Below, in pieces: positions 32,312 through 41,798 of a stretch of DNA of 64,000 nt. How positions within the stretch are numbered: the first letter of the stretch is position 1; every line of letters starts with the position of its first letter. Source of the DNA: HGM04593 sp045646965 (lineage in GTDB: Bacteria > Bacteroidota > Bacteroidia > Bacteroidales > Bacteroidaceae); assembly GCA_045646965.1 (NCBI GenBank), contig JAZRLR010000025.1, positions 1 to 64,000 on the forward strand, in the 5' to 3' direction. The notes under the pieces were generated by a model. The model did not search any database. It saw only the letters and a list, made by a program, of their open reading frames with translations, and was not told where the DNA came from. A program made the position numbers and the translations under genes.

Positions 32312-35143
32312 TCAAATTACTATATTAACAATCTTCTTGGGTACTATGATTACTTTCTTTATGGGTTTGTTCTCAATGTAACGCTGGCTGTTGCTGTCGG
32401 CAAGTACGGCGCTCTCTATCTCGGCATTTGTTGCGTCGGCTGCAAATTCCATAGTGAAGCGCGACTTTCCGTTGAACGAGATTGAGTAGGTTATGGTATC
32501 TTCTTTGAGGTACTCCTCGTTGAAGAGAGGCCATTCGGCATCGCACACTGTGGTAGTGTGTCCCATCTTCTCCCACAACTCCTCGCAAATGTGGGGTGCG
32601 AAGGGTGCGAGCAGCACAACTGCCTTTTCGAGAATTTCCTTTTTGTTGCACTTGAGCGATGTGAGCTCGTTTGTGCATATCATAAAGGCACTCACGGTGG
32701 TGTTATATGAGAATGCGGGAATATCCTCTGTTGTCTTTTTAATGAGCTTGTGCAGCGACTTGAGCTCCTCTTTTGTGGCGGGCTCGTCGCTCACAATGTA
32801 GTTGTCGTTCTTGTCGAAGAACATACCCCAGAACTTGCGCAGGAAGCGGTGACAGCCATCGATACCATTTGTATCCCAGGGTTTTGACTGCTCCACGGGG
32901 CCCAGGAACATCTCGTAGAGACGCAGTGTGTCGGCACCATATTTCTCTACAATTGTGTCGGGGTTCACTACGTTAAACATAGATTTACTCATTTTCTCCA
33001 CTGCCCATCCGCAGATATATTTTCCATCTTCGAGGATGAACTCTGCATCGGCATATTCGGGACGCCAAGCGCGGAAGGCATCTATGTTGAGAATATCGTT
33101 AGATACAATGTTTACATCCACGTGCAGGGGTGTTACATCGTACTCTTTTGAGAGGTTGAGCGACACAAATGTATTTGTGTCCTTTATGCGGTAAACAAAG
33201 TTACTGCGGCCCTGAATCATACCCTGGTTTACGAGCTTCTGGAAGGGCTCTTCTTTAACGCTCACACCTAAATCGAAGAGGAACATATTCCAGAAACGTG
33301 AGTAGATGAGGTGACCTGTGGCGTGCTCTGTACCACCCACATAGAGGTCTACGTTCTGCCAGTAGTTATCGGCTTTTTCCGATACGAGGGCTTTCTCGTT
33401 GCGGGGGTCCATATAACGCAGGTAGTATGCGCTTGAGCCTGCAAAGCCGGGCATTGTATTGAGCTCAAGAGGGAATATAGTTTCGTTGTTTATATTCTCT
33501 TTGTTTGTCACTGTGTTGTTTACAGTGTCCCAAGCCCATATTTTAGCGTGTCCCAAGGGGGGCTCGCCACTCTCTGTGGGCAGGAATTTCTCAACCTCGG
33601 GAAGCTCCAAGGGGAAGCACTCCTCGGGTATGGGTGTGGGTATTCCGTTCTTGTAGTAGATGGGGAAAGGCTCGCCCCAGTAGCGCTGACGGCTGAAAAT
33701 GGCATCGCGCAAACGGTAATTTACCTTCACACGGCCAAGTTGGTTCTCGGTCACATATTTCTTTGTGGCTGCGATAGCTTCTTTAACTGTGAGGCCGTTG
33801 AGGTTGAGCTTGCAGTCGCTGAACTGTGCGGTAGGTGAGTTGGTCATTATACCCTCCTTGGCGTCGAAGCTCTCCTCGCTCACGTCGCAACCCTCGATGA
33901 GGGGGCGTATCTCGATACCGAAATGCTTTGCAAAGGCGTAGTCGCGGCTGTCGTGTGCAGGCACTGCCATAATAGCTCCTGTACCATATCCTGCCAGCAC
34001 ATAGTCGCTCACCCACACGGGAATCTCCTCACCTGTGAGGGGGTTGATTGCGTATGCTCCGGTGAAGACACCCGATATATTGCGGTCAATCATACGCTCA
34101 CGTTCTGTGCGTTTCTTTGTGCGGTCGAGGTATGCCTCCACAGCCTCTTTCTGTGCAGCTGTGGTCACCTGCGCAACAAGCTCGCTCTCGGGTGCAAGCA
34201 CCATAAAGGTAACTCCGAATACAGTGTCGGCGCGTGTGGTGAAGATGGTGAACTCAATGTCGCTATCTTTTATGCGGAACTGCATTTCGGTACCCTCGCT
34301 GCGGCCTATCCAGTTGCGCTGTGTCTCTTTGAGTGAGTCGGTCCAGTCGATATTGTCGAGACCGTCGAGCAGGCGCTGTGCATAGGCCGAAACACGCAAG
34401 CACCACTGTTTCATCTTTTTCTGTACTACGGGGAAACCTCCGCGCTCCGATACTCCGTCTAGAACCTCGTCGTTGGCAAGCACGGTACCGAGCTGGGGGC
34501 ACCAGTTTACCATAGTCTCGTTGAGGAAGGCTATGCGGTAGTTCATAAGAAGTTCCTGCTGCTCGCTCTCGCTCATAGCGTTCCACTCGGCTGCCGAAAC
34601 TGATATTTCGTGTGTGCAGGCTGCGTCGATGTTTGCACTACCCTCTTTGGCAAGTTTCTCCACGAGCTCGCTTATGGGGCGGCTGCTCTTTGTGGTGTTG
34701 TCGTAGTAGTGGTTGAACATCTTTATGAACGCCCACTGTGTCCAGTGATAGTATTGTGAATCGCAGGTTCTTATTTCACGGTCCCAGTCGAAGCAGAAAC
34801 CAATCTTGTCGAGCTGCTCGCGGTAACGGTTTATATTCTGCTCGGTGGTTATAGCGGGGTGCTGTCCTGTCTGTATGGCATACTGCTCGGCGGGGAGACC
34901 GTAGGCATCATATCCCATAGGGTTGAGCACGTTATATCCCTGCAGGCGTTTGAAGCGTGCAAATATATCCGATGCGATGTATCCCAGAGGGTGTCCTACG
35001 TGCAATCCCGCTCCCGACGGATAGGGGAACATATTTAGAACGTAGAATTTCTTTTTATCCTCATTCTCCACTACGCGATAGGTTTTGTTTTCTCTCCATC
35101 GCTGTTGCCACTTTTGTTCAATTTCGTTAAAATTGTATCCCAT
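32312..35143 (-). CDS. leuS: Leucyl-tRNA synthetase
   Basis: Charges tRNA-Leu. The 943-residue class I enzyme has the HIGH-type motif PYPSGAGLHVGHPLGY near residue 40, the CP1 editing domain (about 230-430, with TTRADTVFGVTFMVLAPE), and KMSKS in EKMSKSMFNVVNPD near residue 720. It is about 80 residues longer than the Escherichia coli enzyme. A TATTTTTG box at about 35,212-35,219 and a hairpin (CATCTAC/GTAGATG, 35185-35201) lie near the expected 5' end of the message. Confidence 0.97.
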   Translation of the reverse strand: MGYNFNEIEQKWQQRWRENKTYRVVENEDKKKFYVLNMFPYPSGAGLHVGHPLGYIASDIFARFKRLQGYNVLNPMGYDAYGLPAEQYAIQTGQHPAITTEQNINRYREQLDKIGFCFDWDREIRTCDSQYYHWTQWAFIKMFNHYYDNTTKSSRPISELVEKLAKEGSANIDAACTHEISVSAAEWNAMSESEQQELLMNYRIAFLNETMVNWCPQLGTVLANDEVLDGVSERGGFPVVQKKMKQWCLRVSAYAQRLLDGLDNIDWTDSLKETQRNWIGRSEGTEMQFRIKDSDIEFTIFTTRADTVFGVTFMVLAPESELVAQVTTAAQKEAVEAYLDRTKKRTERERMIDRNISGVFTGAYAINPLTGEEIPVWVSDYVLAGYGTGAIMAVPAHDSRDYAFAKHFGIEIRPLIEGCDVSEESFDAKEGIMTNSPTAQFSDCKLNLNGLTVKEAIAATKKYVTENQLGRVKVNYRLRDAIFSRQRYWGEPFPIYYKNGIPTPIPEECFPLELPEVEKFLPTESGEPPLGHAKIWAWDTVNNTVTNKENINNETIFPLELNTMPGFAGSSAYYLRYMDPRNEKALVSEKADNYWQNVDLYVGGTEHATGHLIYSRFWNMFLFDLGVSVKEEPFQKLVNQGMIQGRSNFVYRIKDTNTFVSLNLSKEYDVTPLHVDVNIVSNDILNIDAFRAWRPEYADAEFILEDGKYICGWAVEKMSKSMFNVVNPDTIVEKYGADTLRLYEMFLGPVEQSKPWDTNGIDGCHRFLRKFWGMFFDKNDNYIVSDEPATKEELKSLHKLIKKTTEDIPAFSYNTTVSAFMICTNELTSLKCNKKEILEKAVVLLAPFAPHICEELWEKMGHTTTVCDAEWPLFNEEYLKEDTITYSISFNGKSRFTMEFAADATNAEIESAVLADSNSQRYIENKPIKKVIIVPKKIVNIVI

Positions 35144-35345
35144 TTTTATATTTGTTGTTTGTTTTTTTAATTCTTCACAGTCATCATCTACATAGTAGAT
35201 GCAATAAACTGCAAAAATATATAAAATTCGGAGTATTTGAAGAGATGTGTAACGAAATTGTTTTTCAAACGCCTTTTTTCGATTTTATTACTCCCTTTTC
35301 GGCAAAAAAAGTTATCTTCGCGTCATAATATTATACTTTTTTCAG

Positions 35346-37970
35346 ATGGCAGAAATTGATAGTGCCGTAACTCCTATGATGCGTCAGTTTTTGGAGCTTA
35401 AAGCAAAGCATCCTGACGCTATTTTGTTGTTCCGTTGCGGCGACTTCTATGAAACATATTGTTCCGACGCTGTGCTTGCGTCGGAAATTTTGGGTATAAC
35501 GCTCACAAAGCGTTCCAATGGCAAGAACCCCACAGGGCAGGCCACCGAGATGGCGGGTTTCCCCTTTCACGCTCTCGATACCTATCTTCCCAAGCTCATA
35601 AGAGCGGGCAGACGTGTGGCTATTTGTGACCAGCTCGAAGACCCCAAGATGACAAAAAAACTTGTGAAGAGGGGTATCACAGAGCTTGTGACACCGGGTG
35701 TGTCGATAAATGACAATGTACTCGACTATAAAGAAAATAACTTTCTTGCGGCTGTACACTTTGGAAAGCCTATGTGCGGCGTGTCGTTTCTCGATATCTC
35801 AACCGGTGAGTTCCTGCTTGCCGAGGGAACATTTGACTACATAGAAAAACTGCTCACAAATTTCCGTCCCAAGGAGGTGCTTTTTGAGCGTGGTATGCGT
35901 CGTCGTTTCGAGGAGTGTTTCGGTACAAAATATCTCACTTTTGAGCTCGACGACTGGGCTTTTACCGACGAGTTTGCCAACGAGAAACTCACAAAACATT
36001 TCGAGACAAAGAATCTCAAAGGCTTCGGTATCAGTCATCTGCGTAGTGGTATTGTGGCGGCTGGTGCCATATTGCATTACTTGAACGTGACGCTTCACAC
36101 ACAAATTTCACACATAAGAAATATTTCACGCATCGAAGAGGAGCGCTATGTGCGTCTCGACAAATTTACCGTGCGCAGCCTCGAACTTTTGGGCAGTATG
36201 CACGACGGAGGCTCTTCGCTGCTTTCTGTGATAGACAGAACGGTAACTGCTATGGGCGCTCGTCTTCTCAAGCGCTGGCTTGTCTTCCCCTTGAAGGATA
36301 AAAAGCCCATCGATGAGCGTCTCGACATTGTGGAATACTATTTCAGAGAGCCTGCTTTCCGCGATGTTATAGAGGAGAACCTTTCTATGATAGGCGACCT
36401 CGAGCGCATCATTTCAAAGGTGGCGGCAGCCCGTGTGTCGCCCCGCGAACTTGTGCAGTTAAAGCTGGCTCTCAAGGCGATAGAGCCCATAAAACAGGCT
36501 TGTGAATCGTCGGCTAACGAGGCTTTGAAGCAGATAGGTGCCCGTCTCGATGCCTGCACCGACATAAGCGAGAGAATTGCGCGTGAGATAGTGCCCGAGC
36601 CTCCCTTGCTTTTGAACAAAGGCGGGGTAGTGGCCGAGGGGGTAAACGAGCAGCTCGACGAGTTGCGTGCCATAGCCTACAACGGCAAGGATTACCTTAT
36701 GCAGTTGCAGATGCGTGAGAGTGAGCGCACAGGTATCCCAAGTCTTAAAATTTCATTTAATAACGTATTTGGATATTACATTGAGGTGCGTAACACCTAC
36801 AAAGAGAATGTTCCCGAGGAGTGGATACGCAAGCAGACTCTTGTAAATGCCGAGCGTTACATTACCCAGGAACTCAAAGAGTATGAGGAGAAAATCCTCG
36901 GCGCCGAAGAGAAGATTCTTGCACTCGAGTCGAGAATATTCAACGAGCTTGTGACCGACCTCGCATCATATATCCCCTCGATACAGCAGGACGCGGCATT
37001 GCTTGCCCGCCTCGACACTCTCTTGTCGTTTGCCAATGTGTCGCGCGCCTACAAATATATCCGTCCCGTGATAAGCGAGGACGATGTGCTCGATATAAAA
37101 CAGGGGCGTCATCCTGTGATAGAGCGCCAGATGGCGGTAGGGGAGAGTTATGTTCCCAACGACCTCTATCTCGACGGCGACAAGCAGCAGATAATAATTG
37201 TTACAGGCCCCAATATGGCAGGTAAGTCGGCTCTTTTGCGTCAGACTGCACTCATAACCCTTCTTGCGCAGATAGGCTGTTTTGTGCCTGCCGACAGTGC
37301 GCACATAGGTCTTGTGGATAAAATTTTCACCCGTGTAGGAGCAAGCGACAATATCTCGGCGGGAGAATCTACCTTTATGGTTGAGATGACCGAGGCGGCC
37401 AATATCCTGAATAACCTTTCGGGACGCAGTCTTGTGCTTTTCGACGAGCTCGGACGCGGCACATCAACCTACGACGGTATGTCTATCGCCTGGGCCATAG
37501 TAGAGCACATACACGAGTCGTCGCGCGGCAGAGCGCGCACTCTGTTTGCCACTCATTATCACGAACTTAATGAAATGGAAAAAAGCTTCAACCGAGTGAA
37601 GAATTTCAATGTGTCAGTGCGTGAGATAGACGGTAGGGTTATATTTATGCGCAAGCTGATGCCCGGTGGCAGCGAACACTCTTTCGGTATTCACGTTGCA
37701 AAGCTGGCGGGTATGCCCAAGAGTATTGTGAAGCGTTCGGAGCAGATTCTGTGCAAGCTCGAGGCAAACGATAACCGTGGCGAGCTGAAGAGTGCTCCCA
37801 CAGCTGCAATTGCCGACAGCCGCGAGGGTGTGCAGCTTAATTTCTTTCAGCTCGACGACCCTGTGCTGTCGCAGGTGCGCGACGAGATTCTGGGCATAGA
37901 TGTAAATAATCTCACCCCGCTCGAAGCACTGAATAAATTGAGTGAAATACAGAAGATTGTAAAACGATAA
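35346..37970 (+). CDS. mutS: DNA mismatch repair protein MutS
   Basis: Recognises mismatches. The 874-residue protein begins with the mismatch-binding domain (LFRCGDFYETYCSDA holding the F-x-E motif), followed by connector, lever and clamp, and the ATPase: Walker A TGPNMAGKSALLRQ, Walker B region LVLFDELGRGTSTYDG, and TLFATHYHEL. The C-terminus forms the usual helix-turn-helix and tail. Divergent from leuS across 200 bases; TATCTTCG at about 35,312 is its likely -7 box. Located about 7 kb from the origin candidate. Confidence 0.97.
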   Translation: MAEIDSAVTPMMRQFLELKAKHPDAILLFRCGDFYETYCSDAVLASEILGITLTKRSNGKNPTGQATEMAGFPFHALDTYLPKLIRAGRRVAICDQLEDPKMTKKLVKRGITELVTPGVSINDNVLDYKENNFLAAVHFGKPMCGVSFLDISTGEFLLAEGTFDYIEKLLTNFRPKEVLFERGMRRRFEECFGTKYLTFELDDWAFTDEFANEKLTKHFETKNLKGFGISHLRSGIVAAGAILHYLNVTLHTQISHIRNISRIEEERYVRLDKFTVRSLELLGSMHDGGSSLLSVIDRTVTAMGARLLKRWLVFPLKDKKPIDERLDIVEYYFREPAFRDVIEENLSMIGDLERIISKVAAARVSPRELVQLKLALKAIEPIKQACESSANEALKQIGARLDACTDISERIAREIVPEPPLLLNKGGVVAEGVNEQLDELRAIAYNGKDYLMQLQMRESERTGIPSLKISFNNVFGYYIEVRNTYKENVPEEWIRKQTLVNAERYITQELKEYEEKILGAEEKILALESRIFNELVTDLASYIPSIQQDAALLARLDTLLSFANVSRAYKYIRPVISEDDVLDIKQGRHPVIERQMAVGESYVPNDLYLDGDKQQIIIVTGPNMAGKSALLRQTALITLLAQIGCFVPADSAHIGLVDKIFTRVGASDNISAGESTFMVEMTEAANILNNLSGRSLVLFDELGRGTSTYDGMSIAWAIVEHIHESSRGRARTLFATHYHELNEMEKSFNRVKNFNVSVREIDGRVIFMRKLMPGGSEHSFGIHVAKLAGMPKSIVKRSEQILCKLEANDNRGELKSAPTAAIADSREGVQLNFFQLDDPVLSQVRDEILGIDVNNLTPLEALNKLSEIQKIVKR

Positions 37971-37975
37971 CCAAC

Positions 37976-38003
37976 AAAAAAAGCGTCTTAAGACGCTTTT
38001 TTT
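37976..38003. terminator. Bidirectional terminator of mutS and lgt
   Basis: AAGCGTCTT and AAGACGCTT form a perfect palindrome (37981-37998) with A-run and T-run at either side. The stop codon of lgt lies inside the stem. Confidence 0.8.
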
Positions 38004-38812
38004 ATTGCACGAATCATTGATATAGCTCCGATGATTACAAACGGAATACTTAACCACTGTCCCATATCGAGTGTCATATTCTCCTCGAAAGCCACCTGCA
38101 CCTCCTTTAAGAACTCCACAAAGAAGCGGAAGGTGAATATCGTGGCAAGGCAGTACCCGAAAAAGAATCCCGTGCCCACTTTTTTGGGGAATTTCTTATA
38201 TAGCAGCCATCCGCATATAAAGATAACTATGTAAGCTATGGCCTCGTATAATTGTGCAGGGTGTCGCGGTGTGTCATCGACCTGTGCAAATATTATACCG
38301 AGGGGGCTCTCTGTGGCACGTCCTATTATCTCGGAATTCATAAAATTACCTATGCGTATGCAGGCCGCCACAATGGGGGTTGTTATCGCTATATTGTCGA
38401 GCACCCACGAGAACGACAGTTTTGTGTTGCGGCTGTAGAGCAGCAGTGCCAGAAAAAGACCTATTGTGCCGCCGTGGCTTGCAAGTCCCTGATAACCTAT
38501 GAAATGCCATCCCGATGGAGTTATCCTGACGGGAAGAATCATCTCCGTGAGGTGGTTAAGGTAGTATTCCGGTTCGTAGAAAAGGCAGTGCCCGAGCCTC
38601 GCTCCCAATAAAATGCCCACGAAACAATACATAAACAGCGGCTCAAAGAGCTGCTCGCTCACATTCTGTTTCTTGTAGAGGTGCTGCATTATCAAATATC
38701 CGAGTGTGAGTGCCACAACCCAGCAAAGTGAGTAGTAGCGCACCTCGAAGCCAAAGAGTGAAAAGAGGCTTGCATCGGGGTTCCAGATAATATGGCAGGG
38801 TAGTGTGGTCAT
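37988..38812 (-). CDS. lgt: Prolipoprotein diacylglyceryl transferase
   Basis: Attaches diacylglycerol to the Cys of prolipoproteins in the inner membrane. A 274-residue protein with seven hydrophobic helices; the signature IRIGNFMNSEIIGR is near residue 140-153, and GARLGHCLFYEPEYYL near 70 has the conserved Arg-Gly-His stretch. Length is normal. It starts 12 bases after the ychF gene's stop, so they probably share a message. The last codons form part of a terminator. Confidence 0.95.
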   Translation of the reverse strand: MTTLPCHIIWNPDASLFSLFGFEVRYYSLCWVVALTLGYLIMQHLYKKQNVSEQLFEPLFMYCFVGILLGARLGHCLFYEPEYYLNHLTEMILPVRITPSGWHFIGYQGLASHGGTIGLFLALLLYSRNTKLSFSWVLDNIAITTPIVAACIRIGNFMNSEIIGRATESPLGIIFAQVDDTPRHPAQLYEAIAYIVIFICGWLLYKKFPKKVGTGFFFGYCLATIFTFRFFVEFLKEVQVAFEENMTLDMGQWLSIPFVIIGAISMIRAIKKAS

Positions 38813-38824
38813 ATAATTACGGTC

Positions 38825-39928
38825 TTATACATTGAAAAGGAAGTGCATAATATCACCATCCTGAACAATATATTCTTTTCCTTCGACACTCATTTTACCG
38901 GCCTCTTTAACCGCAGTCTCTGAACCGTATTTAATGTAATCGTCATACTTTATAACCTGTGCACGAATGAAGCCTTTCTCAAAGTCGGTGTGAATTACAC
39001 CTGCACACTGGGGAGCTTTCCATCCCTTGCGGAAGGTCCACGCTCTCACCTCAATTTCGCCTGCTGTAATGTATGTCTGCAGGTTCAAGAGGCTGTAAAT
39101 AGCCTTTATAAGACGGTCGCAACCCGACTCTGTGAGGCCCATATCCTCGAGGAACATCTGCTTCTCCTCGTAGCTCTCGAGCTCGGCAATGTCGGCCTCG
39201 GTCTGTGCCGAAATGATAAGAATCTCGGCGTTCTCGTCTTTCACTGCCTCGCGCACCGCCTCAACGTGTTTGTTACCTTTGGCAGCCGATTTGTCGTCTA
39301 CGTTGCACACATAGAGCACAGGCTTCGATGTGAGGAGGAAAAGGTTCTTTGCTATGTTCTGCTCGTCCTCGGTCTCAAAAACCACTGTACGGGCCGATTT
39401 GCCTGCCTCTAGAGCATCTTTGTACTGCATCAGCACATCGTACTCGAGCTTGGCCTGCTTGTCGCCGCCCACGCGAGCCTGTTTCTCTACTCGTTTTATG
39501 CGGTTCTCAATTGTCTCGAGGTCTTTCAACTGCAGCTCTATGTCGATAATCTCCTTGTCGCGCACGGGGTCCACCGAGCCGTCTACGTGCACAATATTAT
39601 CGTTGTCGAAGCAGCGCAGAACGTGTATTATGGCGTCGGTCTCGCGTATATTGCCCAGGAACTGGTTGCCGAGGCCCTCTCCCTTGCTTGCGCCCTTTAC
39701 AAGGCCTGCGATGTCCACAATATCACAAGTTGCGGGTACTATGCGTCCGGGGTGAACTATCTCGGCGAGTTTGTTGAGTCGTTCGTCGGGAACGGTAATC
39801 TGTCCCATCTGTGCATCGATGGTACAAAATGGGAAGTTTGCCGCCTGTGCTTTTGCACTCGACAGACAGTTGAAAAGGGTAGATTTTCCTACGTTGGGCA
39901 AGCCCACAATTCCTGCTTTTAAAGCCAT
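38825..39928 (-). CDS. ychF: Ribosome-binding ATPase/GTPase YchF
   Basis: A 367-residue Obg-family NTPase. G1 GLPNVGKSTLFN, G3 DIAGL in DIVDIAGLVKGASKGEGLGN, and the YchF-specific NVDDKS in place of NKxD (base specificity shifted to ATP) are visible, with a coiled coil at about 130-165 and a C-terminal TGS domain (ITAGEIEVRAWTFRKGWKAPQ onward). The start MALKAGIVG at 39928 is preferred to an upstream in-frame start. It acts on ribosomes and stress responses. Confidence 0.96.
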   Translation of the reverse strand: MALKAGIVGLPNVGKSTLFNCLSSAKAQAANFPFCTIDAQMGQITVPDERLNKLAEIVHPGRIVPATCDIVDIAGLVKGASKGEGLGNQFLGNIRETDAIIHVLRCFDNDNIVHVDGSVDPVRDKEIIDIELQLKDLETIENRIKRVEKQARVGGDKQAKLEYDVLMQYKDALEAGKSARTVVFETEDEQNIAKNLFLLTSKPVLYVCNVDDKSAAKGNKHVEAVREAVKDENAEILIISAQTEADIAELESYEEKQMFLEDMGLTESGCDRLIKAIYSLLNLQTYITAGEIEVRAWTFRKGWKAPQCAGVIHTDFEKGFIRAQVIKYDDYIKYGSETAVKEAGKMSVEGKEYIVQDGDIMHFLFNV

Positions 39929-40022
39929 ATTTCTGTATGTTATTCTGTTATTAAAAAATTTGCAGCGCCTTTTTTCTTTTAAAGACACTGCAAAAATACA
40001 AAATACTTTTGTAAGTAAAAAA

Positions 40023-40430
40023 TTAAGGTGTAACCTCTCTTTGTCGTCTCTGCTTTACGGCGCGTTCCCAAATATCGTAGTTTTGCCTTTTTCGATGCTC
40101 TTCTATGGTGTTTTGCAGCAACCATATTATGGTTATTACAAGCAGCGGGATAAGTAAAAAGTTTAAATTTATCTCGTAATATTCGTCTTTCAGATAGCAG
40201 GTTGTGATGTGTATTATATTTTTTACCACATCGCTCCAGTCGAATGTAAAAAGAGCTATTACGCAAACTGCTATAGCTGCAAAATTCAGCAGGGTGAGTA
40301 TCTTGTCGGGGATGTAACATTCACGCTCGGGCAGATGCTCGAGTATGCGGTTGTGCAGGTACTCCTTTGTGTGCTGCGCGGGGAAGGCTTCCTTTAGTGT
40401 GCAGGCAAGTTGTTTATCTCTCTTTTTCAT
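40023..40430 (-). CDS. Membrane protein following an ECF sigma factor
   Basis: A 135-residue protein with two hydrophobic helices (about 40-60 and 88-107) and basic N- and C-terminal tails. Its start overlaps the sigma gene's end by 17 bases, so translation is coupled. Anti-sigma factors occupy this position in many operons, and an N-terminal cytoplasmic part of about 40 residues could bind sigma, but no ZAS zinc motif is present. Function therefore inferred from position only. Confidence 0.65.
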   Translation of the reverse strand: MKKRDKQLACTLKEAFPAQHTKEYLHNRILEHLPERECYIPDKILTLLNFAAIAVCVIALFTFDWSDVVKNIIHITTCYLKDEYYEINLNFLLIPLLVITIIWLLQNTIEEHRKRQNYDIWERAVKQRRQREVTP

Positions 40431-40965
40431 ACTTCGTCATAAATTTTTCGAGGTTACTGCGTCCGCGCGACAGGTAGGCTTTTATGCTGCCTGCGGGGTA
40501 GCCTGTAATCTTTTGAATCTTTTTTATGCTCATCTCTTCGAGGTAGAAAAGCGTGATGCAGTTCCGCTCCTTCTCGTTGAGACTGTAAATGGCCTCTTGC
40601 AGAGCTTTTTTGCGGCTGTCGGGTGGGGGATCGGGTTCGTCGGTTATCTTGTATGCGTGGTGCAGCTCGTCGAGGGGTTCTGTCGCTATGCTTTTGTTAC
40701 GTGTGTAGCTTATAAATGTGTTAAAAGCTATGCTATAGAGCCAACTGTTAAACGACGATATTTGTTTAAACCCCTTTATTCCGCTCCACGCCTTGATGAA
40801 CGTCTCCTGCGTGAGGTCGTCGCTCACGCTTTCGTTTCCTCTTGTCTGCACGAGGAAATATCTGCGCACTTGGGGCAGATATTTCTTCATCAAACGCGAG
40901 AATGCGCGTTCATCGTTCCACAGAAGTACCCTTGTAACCCACAGAATTTCTTCTGATTTTTTCAT
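40414..40965 (-). CDS. ECF-type RNA polymerase sigma factor
   Basis: A 183-residue group IV sigma-70 factor. Region 2 is at about 20-90 (DDLTQETFIKAWSGIKGF followed by SSFNSWLYSIAFNTFISYTR), and region 4 at about 125-180 (LNEKERNCITLFYLEEMSIKKIQKITGYPAGSIKAYLSRGRSNL). No N-terminal extra domain. It lies between a DUF6249 gene (13 bases upstream) and a membrane protein. An ECF-like promoter at 41723-41752 suggests that it drives its own operon. Confidence 0.93.
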   Translation of the reverse strand: MKKSEEILWVTRVLLWNDERAFSRLMKKYLPQVRRYFLVQTRGNESVSDDLTQETFIKAWSGIKGFKQISSFNSWLYSIAFNTFISYTRNKSIATEPLDELHHAYKITDEPDPPPDSRKKALQEAIYSLNEKERNCITLFYLEEMSIKKIQKITGYPAGSIKAYLSRGRSNLEKFMTKYEKER

Positions 40966-40978
40966 TGTGCGGGTGTTT

Positions 40979-41683
40979 TTATTCTATTACCTCTGCAACT
41001 TTTTCTCTTCTGTCGTCAGGTGTGGTTGTGGAACTTTCGGTAACCTTTTTATTAACTTTTCTCTTTATTACATACATTGCTATGGCTGTGATGCAGCGCA
41101 CGATTATGCGAAACAATCCCACCCAGTATAAGATACTTGCCACTATAATTATTATATAGGCCAAATCGCTTTCTTTCGTTAATATACCGAGGCCTATACC
41201 TATTATTGTGGCGTCGCTGATGAAGTTTTTAATTGTGACAGCGCTCTTTTGTTTATTGAAAAGTTCGAGCGTGGCGGGGTGTGCTTGTGTCAAGATACCT
41301 TTGTCTATAAGTTTGTTGAGCATCTCTTTTTCCTGCTCGTCCTTGCGGCGCTGGTTGCGGAAGTAAAAGATTGAAACCACGGCTATGCACAGAGCTATCG
41401 CTATGCAGATGGTTATGGGTATCATAGCCCGATAATAGATTTTTTCTTTTTCGAGTTCGCCGTGCTGTTTTTGCATCTCGTAGTGTTGTCGCCGTGCCTC
41501 CTCGTTTGTTTCCATCTTTTCTAACTCAACTTTTTCGATGGCTGTGGCAGCCTCTTGTTTTGTTATGTACCCCTTTTCGGCAAGTTCAATCCATTTGTTA
41601 AAGTCTTTGTCTTCCTCGGCTCGTGAAAGAGAGGGTAGTGCGGCCATTGCCACAAGAATAAAAATCTTTACTATTGTTTTCAT
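40979..41683 (-). CDS. DUF6249-like membrane protein of the sigma operon
   Basis: A 234-residue protein with signal-like N-terminus (about 1-22), a charged coiled coil (about 30-85), one central helix (about 87-110), a short helix-rich stretch and one or two further membrane segments (about 155-205). The combination resembles DUF6249 proteins found with ECF sigma genes in Bacteroidota. It is first in the operon, the reverse of the usual order. A sensor or regulator of the sigma factor is possible; no enzyme motif is seen. Confidence 0.7.
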   Translation of the reverse strand: MKTIVKIFILVAMAALPSLSRAEEDKDFNKWIELAEKGYITKQEAATAIEKVELEKMETNEEARRQHYEMQKQHGELEKEKIYYRAMIPITICIAIALCIAVVSIFYFRNQRRKDEQEKEMLNKLIDKGILTQAHPATLELFNKQKSAVTIKNFISDATIIGIGLGILTKESDLAYIIIIVASILYWVGLFRIIVRCITAIAMYVIKRKVNKKVTESSTTTPDDRREKVAEVIE

Positions 41684-41722
41684 TGTTTTTTGTTTTTTTG
41701 TATTGTTTTTTGGTACCGACTA

Positions 41723-41752
41723 TAAGACGCAGCTTTTTTGTCAAAGGTTACA
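41723..41752 (-). promoter_or_regulatory. ECF-like promoter of the sigma operon
   Basis: On the minus strand TGTAACC (41752-41746), 16 bases, then CGTCTTA (41729-41723). Elements with TGTAAC / CGTC and 16-base spacing are of the extracytoplasmic-function type, unlike the housekeeping promoters elsewhere in this window. Transcription would start about 35 bases before the DUF6249 start codon. The upstream element touches the polA terminator stem. Confidence 0.5.
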
Positions 41753-41756
41753 AAAA

Positions 41757-41782
41757 AAGAGGAAAATTTTATTTTTCCTCTT
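41757..41782 (-). terminator. Terminator of polA
   Basis: AAGAGGAAAA and TTTTCCTCTT form a stem; on the minus strand it ends in a run of seven T, 17 bases after the polA stop. Confidence 0.7.
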
Positions 41783-41798
41783 GATTTTTGTGCTTTCA

